Assembly (NCBI RefSeq): GCF_001989615.1 | Contig: NZ_CP019067.1 | Coordinates: forward strand, 3,224,001 to 3,288,000 | DNA: 64,000 nt | From: Halorientalis sp. IM1011 | Lineage (GTDB): Archaea > Halobacteriota > Halobacteria > Halobacteriales > Haloarculaceae | Direction of reading: 5' to 3' | In this document: positions 44,008-52,763 of the stretch, piece by piece | Position numbering within the stretch: the first letter of the stretch is position 1 | How the letters are laid out: each line of letters starts with the position of its first letter | Position numbers and translations under genes: made by a program | Notes under the pieces: model-generated | The model's input: the letters and a program-made list of their open reading frames with translations, nothing else | Told to the model about the DNA's origin: nothing | The model's database searches: none

Positions 44008-44390
44008 GCGACGAACCTCGGGACGACGGCTTCGACGACCTGCTCGACGCCATCGCCGACGGCGAGGGCTTCTACGTGGAGTGTGACGAGGGCCACGGTT
44101 CCCTGCCGCCACGACTCGCCTGCCCCCAGTGTGGCTCCCAAGAACTCAGTGAGGAACCGCTCCCCGACTCGGGTGAGATCACCACGTACACCGTCGTGAC
44201 CGTCCCGACGCCGCAGTTCGACGAGGATTCGCCCTACGTCACCGCCATCGTCGACTTCGGCCCGGTGTCGATCACCGGTCAGGTTCAGGGTGTCGATCCC
44301 GAGGACGTGGAGACTGGACAGGTCGTCGGCATCGACGTGGGCGAGACCGTCACGCGAGACGAGCGCGTGATCGTCTTCGAACCGCGCTAG
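44004..44390 (+). CDS. DUF35 OB-fold protein with altered zinc ribbon
   Basis: This 128-residue protein is the DUF35 partner of the preceding thiolase, whose stop it overlaps. The OB-fold is clear (GEITTYTVVTVPTPQF, YVTAIVDFGPVSITGQVQ). The zinc ribbon differs from the canonical four-Cys form: Cys27 is followed by His31 instead of a second Cys, while Cys40 and Cys43 (CPQC) remain, which suggests C-H-C-C zinc binding or partial loss. Confidence 0.85.
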   Translation: MSDEPRDDGFDDLLDAIADGEGFYVECDEGHGSLPPRLACPQCGSQELSEEPLPDSGEITTYTVVTVPTPQFDEDSPYVTAIVDFGPVSITGQVQGVDPEDVETGQVVGIDVGETVTRDERVIVFEPR

Positions 44391-44785
44391 CCCTCGACAC
44401 CGACGCTCTCGGCATCGGCATCTTTCTCTCCGCTCGCGATCGCGGACCGGACCATGACGACGCCGATCAGGAACGAGGCGGCACCGACTCCGTACCCCAG
44501 TAGCGCCAGCGCCGCCCCCTCCCGCACCGTGAGGCCGAGCTGGTCGTTGACGTACGGCATCGTCCCCAGCGTGAGGACGACCACGAACAGCCCGTTCCAG
44601 CGGTTCGTCGCCCACGATTCGCCTTTCGGAATCGCACCGCGATGGCCGACGAACACCCAGGTCAGGATTGCGTATACCGCGATGAGGTTGATCGCGACGT
44701 ACGCGTCGCCAGCCAGCCAGTAGCCGACGCCACCGGCCACCAGACCCACGAGGGCGGACACCACGATACGGGGGCCGGTCTCCAT
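44387..44785 (-). CDS. Membrane protein of unknown function
   Basis: This 132-residue protein has four membrane helices with a polar loop HRGAIPKGESWATNRWNGLF between the second and third, and an acidic tail. I do not recognise its family. Its 3' end overlaps the convergent DUF35 gene by 4 bases (CTAG). It begins 1 base after the hydrolase stop, so the two are one operon. Confidence 0.7.
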   Translation of the reverse strand: METGPRIVVSALVGLVAGGVGYWLAGDAYVAINLIAVYAILTWVFVGHRGAIPKGESWATNRWNGLFVVVLTLGTMPYVNDQLGLTVREGAALALLGYGVGAASFLIGVVMVRSAIASGEKDADAESVGVEG

Positions 44786-44786
44786 C

Positions 44787-45776
44787 CTACTCCTCCGTCT
44801 CGGCGGGTTCCTCGTCGCCGGGCTCCTCTATCTCGATGCTGGTCGCCTCGCCGGGTTCCTCGCCGTGGACGACCCGGCGGACGAACTGCTCGGCGTGTTC
44901 GACGTGCGGTTGTACGTCGGACTCGTCGAACACCAGCAGGCGCGCGTTCGCCCGCTTCGCGAGCGCCTCGCCGTGCTCCAGCGGGGCGACGGTAGCCTGT
45001 CGACCCCAGACGAGCGTTACGGGGACGTCGAGATCGGCCAGATCCTCGCCGAGATCCACGTCGAGGTCGAGGAACCCGCCGAAGAAGGAGGCGGGGGCGA
45101 ACCGACCGCCGGGCTGGTGGGCCGTCTGCCACTGGTAGTCGACCAGTTCGTCCGTCACCTTCCCCTCGTCGTAGTAGCCGTGATCGGCGTTGAAGTATCG
45201 GATCGCGGGCTTGCACGTCGCCACGTTGAAGAGGGCGGTCCCGACCAGAGGCGACCGGACGAGCGAGCGAACAAGCGGTCGCCGCCCCTCGAACGTCGTC
45301 GTGTCTGGACAGATCAGAATCAGTTCCTCGACGTCGGCCGCCACGGCCGCGACCGCGGCGTAGGCCCCGCCGAGCGACGACCCGATCACCGTGGCGTCCT
45401 CTGTCAGGTCCGCGAGGAAGTCCTCGACGAAGGTGGTGTACAGCGACCCAGAATAGAGCAGCGGCGGGCGGTCCGAGCGCCCGAACCCGGGGAGGTCGGG
45501 CGCGATCACGTGATAGTCCTCGGCGAGGGTGTCGAAGACGCCGCGGAACTCGTGGCCGGAGGCGGAGGCGTTGATCCCGTGGATCAGACAGAGATCCGGA
45601 TCGTCGGGGTCGCCACCTTCGACGTAGGCCACGTCGAACCCGCGCCAGCGGTAGGTCTTGGTCTCGCCGTCGAGTGGCGAGTCGAGGTCGCCGGCACGCC
45701 GGCCGAGCAGTCGGTTCGCGGCCGCGGTCAGTCCGACGGTACCGAGTGCCCCGAGTGCGAGGGTGCGGAGTTTCAT
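44787..45776 (-). CDS. Alpha/beta hydrolase, membrane-tethered type
   Basis: This 329-residue hydrolase has an N-terminal hydrophobic segment (MKLRTLALGALGTVGLTAAA), the HGINASASG oxyanion loop, APDLPGFGRSDRP, and the nucleophile elbow GSSLGGAYAAV. The Asp is in VTLVWGRQATVAP and the His in DVQPHVEHAEQF. The tail is acidic and Pro-rich. A TATAAACG box lies about 25-31 bases upstream of the ATG. The substrate is unknown. Confidence 0.83.
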   Translation of the reverse strand: MKLRTLALGALGTVGLTAAANRLLGRRAGDLDSPLDGETKTYRWRGFDVAYVEGGDPDDPDLCLIHGINASASGHEFRGVFDTLAEDYHVIAPDLPGFGRSDRPPLLYSGSLYTTFVEDFLADLTEDATVIGSSLGGAYAAVAAVAADVEELILICPDTTTFEGRRPLVRSLVRSPLVGTALFNVATCKPAIRYFNADHGYYDEGKVTDELVDYQWQTAHQPGGRFAPASFFGGFLDLDVDLGEDLADLDVPVTLVWGRQATVAPLEHGEALAKRANARLLVFDESDVQPHVEHAEQFVRRVVHGEEPGEATSIEIEEPGDEEPAETEE

Positions 45777-45800
45777 ACACACATCGAAGGACGGCAGGCG

Positions 45801-45807
45801 TTTATAG
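45801..45807 (-). promoter_or_regulatory. TATA box of the hydrolase operon
   Basis: On the minus strand this reads CTATAAACG, 25-31 bases upstream of the hydrolase ATG, which fits a transcript with a very short leader. Confidence 0.5.
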
Positions 45808-45826
45808 CTGGTCCAGCCCGGCAGTA

Positions 45827-46636
45827 TCAATCGTGCCAGACGCGCAGGACCGCGATCGTCAGCGAGCCGATCAGCCACAGCCCCAGCCCCACAGTGCCGG
45901 CAACCAGTGACGGCGTCGGCGCACTCCGCGTGTAGACGTCGCCCACCGCGAGGGTGTAGACGAGCCCCCGGAAAGCGCTGTTGGGGCTCAACGCCGTCAG
46001 CGTGCCGAGCGACTCCGGACCGATCAGTCCGCCGGACAGTCCCGCAACGATCGTGGCATCGAAGCCCAGCACGAGCGCGATTACGAGTACGACGGCGACG
46101 GCGAGTGCCTCGCGAGCGGATCGGGCGGTCGCCGAGATCGCGACCGCGACGGCCAGTGCGACCGCGGTGAAGACGACGGTGAGCGTCACGAACCGCAGGT
46201 ACAGCGCGGGCGCGTCGACCGTGCCGTGACTGACGATTACCGAGACCTGATCGCCGGGACTGAACGCGACGAGGGCGCCGGCGAGCCCCAGCGTCAGGAG
46301 GACGACCGGGAGGAGGCCGGCCAGTCGGCCGAGGAAGACGCCACCGACGAACGCCGGACGGCTCACCGGATAGGTCTGGATGGTCTCTAACTCGCCGCGG
46401 TCGGCGTCCGATCGTATCGCCCTGTAGCCGAACGCGAACGCCAGGAGCGGAACGAGCAGTTCGATCGGCGCGATCAGATCCAGGATCAGGGGCAGATACC
46501 CCCCGGAGCCCGCCGCGACCGTGAAGCCGACGACGACCGTCACGAACCCCAGCGCGAGGACGAGGATCGTCGGCGTCCGGAGCAGCGTCGTGAACTCCCG
46601 CTGGGCGACGACCAGTGCGTTACGAGTCCGACTCAT
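45827..46636 (-). CDS. nosY: NosY-type ABC permease
   Basis: This 269-residue permease has six membrane helices and the ABC2/NosY pattern: VVAQREFTTLLRTPTILVLALGFVTVVVGF, FGYRAIRSDADRGELETIQTYPVSRPAFVGGVFLGRL. NosY works with NosF and NosD to supply or mature the copper centres of nitrous oxide reductase. It is the last gene of nosL-D-F-Y and overlaps nosF by 4 bases. Confidence 0.87.
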   Translation of the reverse strand: MSRTRNALVVAQREFTTLLRTPTILVLALGFVTVVVGFTVAAGSGGYLPLILDLIAPIELLVPLLAFAFGYRAIRSDADRGELETIQTYPVSRPAFVGGVFLGRLAGLLPVVLLTLGLAGALVAFSPGDQVSVIVSHGTVDAPALYLRFVTLTVVFTAVALAVAVAISATARSAREALAVAVVLVIALVLGFDATIVAGLSGGLIGPESLGTLTALSPNSAFRGLVYTLAVGDVYTRSAPTPSLVAGTVGLGLWLIGSLTIAVLRVWHD

Positions 46637-47367
46637 GACTCTCCCTCCGTCACCTCGCGCGTCACGACCGACCCGGCCTCGACCGCGACGAGTTCGCTCA
46701 TCGCCGATTCGAGATCGCTCGTGCCGGTCCGCTCTCGCAGCGCCGCCGGACTGTCGGCGGCGACCAGTCGGCCACGATCCAGCACGAGCACCTGATCCGC
46801 CATCCGATCGACGGACGTCAGATCGTGGCTCGTCACCAGTACGGCGGCCCCGTCGACGGCCAGATCCGTGATCACGTCCGTGACGTGGCGGGTCATCATC
46901 GGGTCCAGTCCGCTCGACGGTTCGTCCAGCAGGACCAGCGGCGGATCGCCGACGGTCGCCTGTGCGATTCCGAGCAGTCGCGTCATGCCGCCCGACAGCG
47001 CGTCGACCCGGCGATCCGGGACCCCACCGAGGCCGATCCGGTCGACGGTCGCGTCGACGTCCACGTTCCCGCCCGTCAGATCCGCGTAGAACTGGAGCGT
47101 CTCCGCGACGGTGAACTGCGGTCTGAACGCCGGGGCCTGTGGCAGGTAGCCGACCGATCGCGTCGCGCTCGTGGGACGCTCGACGGTGCCGTCGTCGGGC
47201 GCGAGCAGGTCCGCGATCGCCCGGACGAGAGTGGTCTTGCCCGACCCGTTGGGACCGACGAGACAGGTGACGGTGTCGGGTGCCGTGGTGAACGACACCG
47301 AATCGACCGCAGTCACGTCGCCGAACGAGACCGTCACGTCGTCGACAGTGAGTACGTGGTCTGTCAT
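46633..47367 (-). CDS. nosF: NosF-type ABC ATPase
   Basis: This 244-residue ATPase has Walker A GPNGSGKTT, a Q-loop VGYLPQAPAFRPQFTVAETLQFYADL, signature LSGGMTRLLGIAQA and Walker B VLLDEPSSGLDP. It overlaps nosD and nosY by 4 bases each, so all are coupled in translation. It powers the NosDFY copper-maturation complex. Confidence 0.88.
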   Translation of the reverse strand: MTDHVLTVDDVTVSFGDVTAVDSVSFTTAPDTVTCLVGPNGSGKTTLVRAIADLLAPDDGTVERPTSATRSVGYLPQAPAFRPQFTVAETLQFYADLTGGNVDVDATVDRIGLGGVPDRRVDALSGGMTRLLGIAQATVGDPPLVLLDEPSSGLDPMMTRHVTDVITDLAVDGAAVLVTSHDLTSVDRMADQVLVLDRGRLVAADSPAALRERTGTSDLESAMSELVAVEAGSVVTREVTEGES

Positions 47368-49256
47368 GGCTGACTCCCGTTGACACGTTCGAGTGCATCC
47401 GGTCGAACCGGTTCGGCGAGCGGTGCGGTGTCGACGACGCCGCTGCTCCGGAGGCCCGGCAGTCGGCTCTGGACGGATCGCACCAACTGCATCGCCGGTG
47501 CCTCCCGGAGCGCCAGCCCGCCCTCGGTCGTCAGGAGGACGCCGTCGACGGGACCGGTCGGCCGATAAGGGGCCGTCATGGTACCGCCGTCGCTGGTCCC
47601 CGGCAGTCGCCCCCAGTAGTTCCCGCGACCGTCGGCGGTGTAGACCCGGAACGGTCCGAGGTCGGCCTCGGCCGGCCGCTCGTTGCCGACGATGTCGTTT
47701 TCGGTGACGGTCAGCGACGGCAAGAGCGGGTCGTCTCTGATCCCGATCTCGTTGTCGACGACGACGTTGCGGGTGAGGAGGGACCTGGGCGCACCGATCC
47801 CGATCCCAACCGTGTTGTCGGCGACGAGATTGTCGGCGACGAACGACGCGCTGCCGGAGACGATCAGGCCGGCCCGGCTGTCGCGGACGTCGTTCCCACG
47901 GAGGACGTTCCGCTGGGGCCGTGTCATCACGATCACCCCTGCCAGTGAGTCACGGACCGTGTTGTTGCGGACGAGTGCGCGCGACGTATACATCTCGTGG
48001 ACGCCGTACCGCATCCCGGTCATCCGCGAGTCCCTGATCACGATGCCGTGGGCACGGTGGGTGTAGACCGCGTCCCGCCCGCCCTCGAACGTGACGTTCT
48101 GGACGACGACGGGGTCCATCATCGCCAGCACGCCCATGAACCCGTCCCGCCAGTTCGATGGGCCGACGATCCGAGAATCCCGGACGACGAGCCCGCGGCC
48201 GCCCCGCACGAGGACGCCGTTGGCACGCGATCTGATCTCGACGCCAGACACCAGCGAACTGGTCCCGTTGACGAACCGAATCGCCGCGTCGCCCCGGCCG
48301 TACGCGACGCGGACGAACTGGTCCCAGCCGCCCACGGACTCGTTCTGAGCCGGCCGAGACCCGACCGACCCCGAACCGCTGACCCGGAGGTCCGTGACCG
48401 CAACCCGCGGGGCAGTTGCAGATATCACCGTTCCCGACCCGTCGCCCCGGACGTGCGTCTCCGATCCCGAGCCAGCCAGCGTCAGTGACTTTTCGATCGT
48501 GACGTTGCCGTCGTAAGTACCCGGCGGCAGACGGACGGTGGTGTTCGCCGGTGCGCGTTCGATCGCCGCCGAAAGCGTCGGGGCGTCCTCCCCGACGACG
48601 ACCGAGACGGGGCGATCCCGGAGCGCGGCCGTCGTTTCGAGCTGCCGATCGGCCCACTCGCTCCGGTTCGTCGTGGTCCGATCCATCAGCGTCGTCGGTG
48701 ACTGTCGGTCCACGTCGCGGGCCCGAAGCGTCTCCCAGTCGACGACACGGCCGTCGTACCGGTCGGCGAACGTCTCCGCCGTGTCGCGGTCGCTAAACGG
48801 AACGACGGCCGGCCCGCCGGGCGTTCGGGCACGGCTGTCGACGACGAACGACGCCTCCTCGACCGACACCCAGCCGCCGGCGATGCTGTTTCGCTCGATC
48901 AGAAAGCCGTTCTCGTTCAGCGCCGGGTCGTTCCCGGTGTAATCGGACACGAGCACACCGAACGGTTCGCCGAACTGTTCGGTCGTGCGCGGGCCACGGA
49001 GATGTTCCACCGCACTGTCGATCCCGTAGTAGCCGACGACGTACTCGTACTGGGAGAAAAACACCTCCACTCTCGGAATCGAGAGGGCCCGGGCCTCGGC
49101 TTCCTGAACGTCGACACCGGTCATCCCCATCGTGAGCGTCTCGTCGAACGACACCGGTTCGACGTCACGGCCGGCGTCGGGATCGACCGAGAACCCGGTC
49201 GCGGTCACGAGGACCACGAACGCCAGTCCGGCGAGGACGTATCTGACGTCTATCAT
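47364..49256 (-). CDS. nosD: NosD with fused N-terminal NosL-like domain
   Basis: This 630-residue protein has an N-terminal membrane or signal helix (about 5-24), a NosL-like domain (about 40-180) and a right-handed beta-helix of NosD/CASH repeats (about 215-560), for example RPQRNVLRGNDVRDSRAGLIVSGS. The NosL part is seen in GGWVSVEEASFVVDSRARTPGGPAVVPFSDRDTAETFADRYDGRVVDWETL, but MGM (43-45) replaces the metal-binding CGM. A C-terminal region of about 70 residues follows the helix. NosD is thought to help load copper into NosZ outside the membrane. Confidence 0.85.
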   Translation of the reverse strand: MIDVRYVLAGLAFVVLVTATGFSVDPDAGRDVEPVSFDETLTMGMTGVDVQEAEARALSIPRVEVFFSQYEYVVGYYGIDSAVEHLRGPRTTEQFGEPFGVLVSDYTGNDPALNENGFLIERNSIAGGWVSVEEASFVVDSRARTPGGPAVVPFSDRDTAETFADRYDGRVVDWETLRARDVDRQSPTTLMDRTTTNRSEWADRQLETTAALRDRPVSVVVGEDAPTLSAAIERAPANTTVRLPPGTYDGNVTIEKSLTLAGSGSETHVRGDGSGTVISATAPRVAVTDLRVSGSGSVGSRPAQNESVGGWDQFVRVAYGRGDAAIRFVNGTSSLVSGVEIRSRANGVLVRGGRGLVVRDSRIVGPSNWRDGFMGVLAMMDPVVVQNVTFEGGRDAVYTHRAHGIVIRDSRMTGMRYGVHEMYTSRALVRNNTVRDSLAGVIVMTRPQRNVLRGNDVRDSRAGLIVSGSASFVADNLVADNTVGIGIGAPRSLLTRNVVVDNEIGIRDDPLLPSLTVTENDIVGNERPAEADLGPFRVYTADGRGNYWGRLPGTSDGGTMTAPYRPTGPVDGVLLTTEGGLALREAPAMQLVRSVQSRLPGLRSSGVVDTAPLAEPVRPDALERVNGSQP

Positions 49257-49876
49257 CGACCGAGCTGTTGTATCAACTGCCGCGTGACGTCCGCTTCCGA
49301 CACGAGTCTGCCGCCGTGTTCGTCCCGGAACGACGCGGCGTCGTCCTCGTTACCGAATCCGATCAGATCCCGCCCCATCGCGCCGACGACCTCCGAGTTG
49401 GCCACGAAGGTTACGTCACTCGCGGGCGCGAACGCCGACGCCTGCGGGTGCGTCGAGATTCCTGTGGTCCCTCTGAACGTGAACAGATCGTAGTCGACAG
49501 CCGAGTAGTCGGTGACGTACATGACCGACCGTTCCCAGCCCCGATCGGCACGATCGAAGTCGTACTGGAACGCCTCCCAGGTGCTGTCGAACCGCGCCGG
49601 GTTCTCGTGTCCCGACGGCTGGTGATCCGGATAGAAGATTTCCGCCGACGGCCCCGGGTGGTTCACGATGTTCATGCCACACACCTCACAGGTGTCCGCC
49701 TCGGTCAGCGTCACCGCCGCGGGGACGTCCGTCGTCTCGTCGGTTCCGGTGTCCCCGTTCTCAGAACAACCCGCGAGCGCCGCCACGCCGACCACGCCCA
49801 GGCCACCGAGGACCGTCCGCCGCAGGTACCGTTCGTCCCGATTCGGTTCGGCCGGGTGTGGGTTATTGTCACACAT
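49253..49876 (-). CDS. nosL: NosL copper chaperone lipoprotein
   Basis: This 207-residue protein has a twin-arginine-like signal with YLRRTVLGGLGVVGVAALAGC (lipid Cys37) and the NosL copper site TCEVCGMNI (Cys63, Cys66, Met68). It ends in VTFVANSEVVGAMGRDLIGFGNEDDAASFRDEHGGRL, the typical NosL second half. It delivers Cu(I) for nitrous oxide reductase. It heads the nosL-D-F-Y operon; nosZ is not in this window. Confidence 0.88.
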   Translation of the reverse strand: MCDNNPHPAEPNRDERYLRRTVLGGLGVVGVAALAGCSENGDTGTDETTDVPAAVTLTEADTCEVCGMNIVNHPGPSAEIFYPDHQPSGHENPARFDSTWEAFQYDFDRADRGWERSVMYVTDYSAVDYDLFTFRGTTGISTHPQASAFAPASDVTFVANSEVVGAMGRDLIGFGNEDDAASFRDEHGGRLVSEADVTRQLIQQLGR

Positions 49877-50009
49877 GAATTCTCACAGACTCCCGACGAA
49901 CGACCGTGTTATCGCCGTATCGGTGATCGATCTCCGGGATGCTCTTGCAGGGACCCTACAACCGACTGGACCAAAAGCCCGCCGCCGGTTCCCGGAACGT
50001 GGGAACCGC

Positions 50010-51083
50010 TCACTCTCTCCGTTCCTCGACGCAGTCCTCGATGGGGTCGAGCAGGTCGTCGGCGACCGCGTACGGGTCGGTCTCGCGGTCAAGCACGCGG
50101 TCGACGAACTCTTCGAGGCCGCCGCGAGCCTCGATCTCCTCGGCCAGCAGGTCGGCCGTATCCTCACGCAGGAGCGTCCGGATCTCGGACGCGTAGCGGT
50201 CGCGGGCCTTGGCCTCCAGTCGTCCCGACTCGACCAGATACTCGCGGTGGTCCTCGAGGACCGAGAGGAGTTCGTCCAGCCCGTCGCCGCTCTTGGCCAC
50301 GGTCTCGACGATGGGTGGCGTCCACGAGGGTGCCTCGCCGTCGTCACTCTCACCGTCGGTCGCGCCGTTGTCGGTCGCTCCCTCCCCGCCTCCATCGTCA
50401 CCGGTCTTCTCGATCGCGCCGTGGTGACCTGTTGCGACCGCGAGTTCGTCACGGCGCATCTCGATCATCTCGCGGAGTTCCTGGACCGTCCTGTTGGCCC
50501 CGTCGAGGTCGGCCTTGTTGACGACGAAGAGGTCGGCGATCTCCAGAATCCCCGCTTTCAGCATCTGTACGTCGTCGCCGCTGGCCGGCGGTACCAGCAC
50601 CGCGACGGTGTCGGCGGTCCGGACGATGTCGACTTCGTTCTGTCCCGCGCCGACGGTCTCGATGATGATCTTGTCCTTGCCGAAGGCGTCCAGCGCCTTG
50701 ACGGCGTCCGTCGTGGCGGTCGAGAGCCCGCCTAGCGTCCCCCGGGCCGACATCGAGCGAAAGAACACGTCCATGTCGCCGGTGTTCGAGGCCATCCGGA
50801 TGCGGTCACCTAGCACTGCCCCGCCCGTGAACGGTGAGGAGGGATCGATAGCGATGACGCCGACGGTGAGTCCGCGGTCGCGGTACTCCTCGGCCATCTT
50901 GTCCACCAGCGTGGACTTGCCCGCGCCGGGGCTGCCGGTGATGCCGATCACGTCGGCGTGGCCCGTGTGCTGGTGGAGGTCCGACACCAGATCACGGTAG
51001 CCCGGCGCGCGGTCCTCGATCTTCGTGATCGTGCGGGCCAGCGCCCGGTGGTCCCCGTCCAGCAGGTCCTCGACCAGGGTCAT
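50010..51083 (-). CDS. meaB: MeaB/ArgK-type GTPase for methylmalonyl-CoA mutase
   Basis: This 357-residue G protein guards and reactivates B12-dependent methylmalonyl-CoA mutase. It has the P-loop GSPGAGKSTLVDK, the switch region IDPSSPFTGGAVLGDRIRM, ETVGAGQNEVDI and NKADL. A Gly/Asp-rich insertion of about 35 residues (about 228-262) is lineage-specific. It overlaps the mutase small subunit gene by 4 bases, which fixes its role. Confidence 0.92.
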   Translation of the reverse strand: MTLVEDLLDGDHRALARTITKIEDRAPGYRDLVSDLHQHTGHADVIGITGSPGAGKSTLVDKMAEEYRDRGLTVGVIAIDPSSPFTGGAVLGDRIRMASNTGDMDVFFRSMSARGTLGGLSTATTDAVKALDAFGKDKIIIETVGAGQNEVDIVRTADTVAVLVPPASGDDVQMLKAGILEIADLFVVNKADLDGANRTVQELREMIEMRRDELAVATGHHGAIEKTGDDGGGEGATDNGATDGESDDGEAPSWTPPIVETVAKSGDGLDELLSVLEDHREYLVESGRLEAKARDRYASEIRTLLREDTADLLAEEIEARGGLEEFVDRVLDRETDPYAVADDLLDPIEDCVEERRE

Positions 51084-51499
51084 CGTCGCTCGGGCACGTT
51101 CTCCCGGACGAAGTCGACGATCTCGTCCATGGACGCACCGGGACCGAAGATCCGCGCGACGCCGAGGTCGCGGAGTTCGTCACGGTCCTCCTCGGGGATG
51201 ATCCCGCCGACGAGGATCAGCGTGTCCTCTCTGGCTCCGTACTCTTCGAGTCCCTCCATGATCTTCGGCACGAGCGTGCTGTGGGCACCCGAGAGGATGG
51301 AGATACCGAGCACGTCGACGTCCTCCTGGACCGTCGCCTGTACGATCTCGTCGGGCGCTTTGTGCAGCCCCGAGTAGATGACCTCGAAGCCGGCGTCGCG
51401 GAACGCCCGCGCGATGACGTGTGCGCCGCGGTCGTGGCCGTCCAGCCCGACCTTCCCGACGAGACACCTGATCGTCCGCTGTTCCTGCGCTTCGCTCAT
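51080..51499 (-). CDS. mcmA2: Methylmalonyl-CoA mutase small (B12-binding) subunit
   Basis: This 139-residue protein is the cobalamin-binding domain of an archaeal split mutase. VGLDGHDRGAHVIARAFRDAGFEVIYSG carries the D-x-H-x-x-G motif whose His coordinates cobalt, and GISILSGAHSTLVPKIM follows. The large subunit is not here. The start is the ATG giving MSEAQEQRTIR. It overlaps meaB. Confidence 0.92.
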   Translation of the reverse strand: MSEAQEQRTIRCLVGKVGLDGHDRGAHVIARAFRDAGFEVIYSGLHKAPDEIVQATVQEDVDVLGISILSGAHSTLVPKIMEGLEEYGAREDTLILVGGIIPEEDRDELRDLGVARIFGPGASMDEIVDFVRENVPERR

Positions 51500-51627
51500 G
51501 CCATCTCGTAACACGTTGGTGACTTTCACTCTTGTCGTTGGCGTCGCCCGGTGGCGATCGGAATTTGGACCAGTGCTGTTCGCCAGAATGCGACGGACTG
51601 ATAGCCGAGGCGTCCGGAGACACCGCT

Positions 51628-52266
51628 ATGGCAGTCGCCGACGACCAAAGCTGGCCGAAAGCGCACCCGCGCGCCGTCACGACCGTCCTGTCGATCGTCG
51701 GATACGCGCTGGTGATCGGCGCGTTCGGCGGGTTCCTCCCCCTGCCGGATCTCAGCCGGGAGACGGTCATCTTCCTGGGTGACGCCATCGCCGTCGTCAA
51801 CACGCTCGCGCTCACTGCGATCGTCGCCGGCGTCTACTTCATCCGGAACGGCGAGATCCGCAAACACCGCGCCGCCATGTTGACCGCGTTCACGCTCATC
51901 ATGGTCTTTCTCGTCCTCTACCTCCTGAAGGTCGGTGGAGGATTCGAGAAGGCCATCACCGCCGAGGGTGCGGTCTGGGTCGCCTACATCGTCATGCTCG
52001 CGATCCACATCCTCCTGTCGGCGCTTGCCGTGCCAGTCGTCCTCCACGCCGTCGTCCTCGGCCTGACCCACTCGCCCGAGGAACTTCGGAACACGTTGCA
52101 CGCCAGGGTCGGTCGGATCGCCGTCGCGGCATGGGGCCTCTCGCTCGCGCTCGGGATCATCACGTACCTCATGCTCAACCACATCTATAGCTGGACGCCG
52201 CGCGGCCACAGCGTCGGCCTGCTCTTCCTGCTGGCTTCGACGCGGCCGCTGTTCGATCGCGATTGA
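51628..52266 (+). CDS. DUF420 membrane protein
   Basis: This 212-residue protein has five membrane helices and the DUF420/YozB pattern: NTLALTAIVAGVYFIRNGEIRKHRAAMLTAFTLIMVFLVLYL and YIVMLAIHILLSALAVPVVLHAVVLGL. The conserved histidines resemble those of CtaM-type proteins needed for haem-copper oxidase maturation. The start is the ATG at 51628. Confidence 0.83.
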   Translation: MAVADDQSWPKAHPRAVTTVLSIVGYALVIGAFGGFLPLPDLSRETVIFLGDAIAVVNTLALTAIVAGVYFIRNGEIRKHRAAMLTAFTLIMVFLVLYLLKVGGGFEKAITAEGAVWVAYIVMLAIHILLSALAVPVVLHAVVLGLTHSPEELRNTLHARVGRIAVAAWGLSLALGIITYLMLNHIYSWTPRGHSVGLLFLLASTRPLFDRD

Positions 52267-52763
52267 TCGCACCGGGGATCGATCCGGAACGGTCCCTCGA
52301 TGTTCTCGCCGACCTACCAGCGACCCCTATCTCGGTCTGGAGTACCTGTTCCGTATCGGTTACTGGCCAATATAGAACTCCGTTCGTGCCAAAGGCCCGG
52401 TACCGGAGTCGAATCCTTGCCTGGTCGATGGGACGACAGACGTGGTGTGGTCGGTGGTCTGAGACGATATTCGATCGCCGAAACGGTCGAACCGACGCAT
52501 TACAGGCTCGATTGATCCGGTATAGACGTATCACCACTATTTCGGCCACAACCGAAATTTTGTATTGCGACATGTGATTTATCCATCGCCCAGCCGACGC
52601 CAGTTTTCGAATATTTTTACTCGGTTTTGAAATATTATTTCACCACAGGTGGCCGTACCAGCCCCAGAACAGGTGTCCCGTACCTGGGGACCTGGAGTTA
52701 GAGTCCCGACTCGCGGGAAGTCGGGTCGCGTTTTATTGCACTGACGGGAGTATTGACGACAGG
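52267..52763. other. Gene-free region with AT-rich core and stem-loops
   Basis: About 500 bases without a credible gene. Positions 52500-52650 are unusually AT-rich for this genome and include AATATTT (52610-52616) and AAATATT (52630-52636), an inverted pair. Two GC-rich stems follow: CAGGT-N7-ACCTG at 52670-52686 inside flanking CCC and GGG, and CCCGACT-N7-AGTCGGG at 52705-52725. TTTTATTG at 52731 is the likely TATA box of the next gene, so the stems lie upstream of the promoter. It may be a terminator plus operator, or the scar of a lost element. Confidence 0.5.

Noticed and set aside
52390-52430. A tRNA-like GAGTCGAATCC string
   Set aside because: No matching T-stem, anticodon arm or acceptor stem surrounds it.
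52175-52577. Overlapping frames on both strands in the 500-base gap
   Set aside because: Neither has a family, typical acidic composition or a start with good context, and they read across an AT-rich non-coding region.
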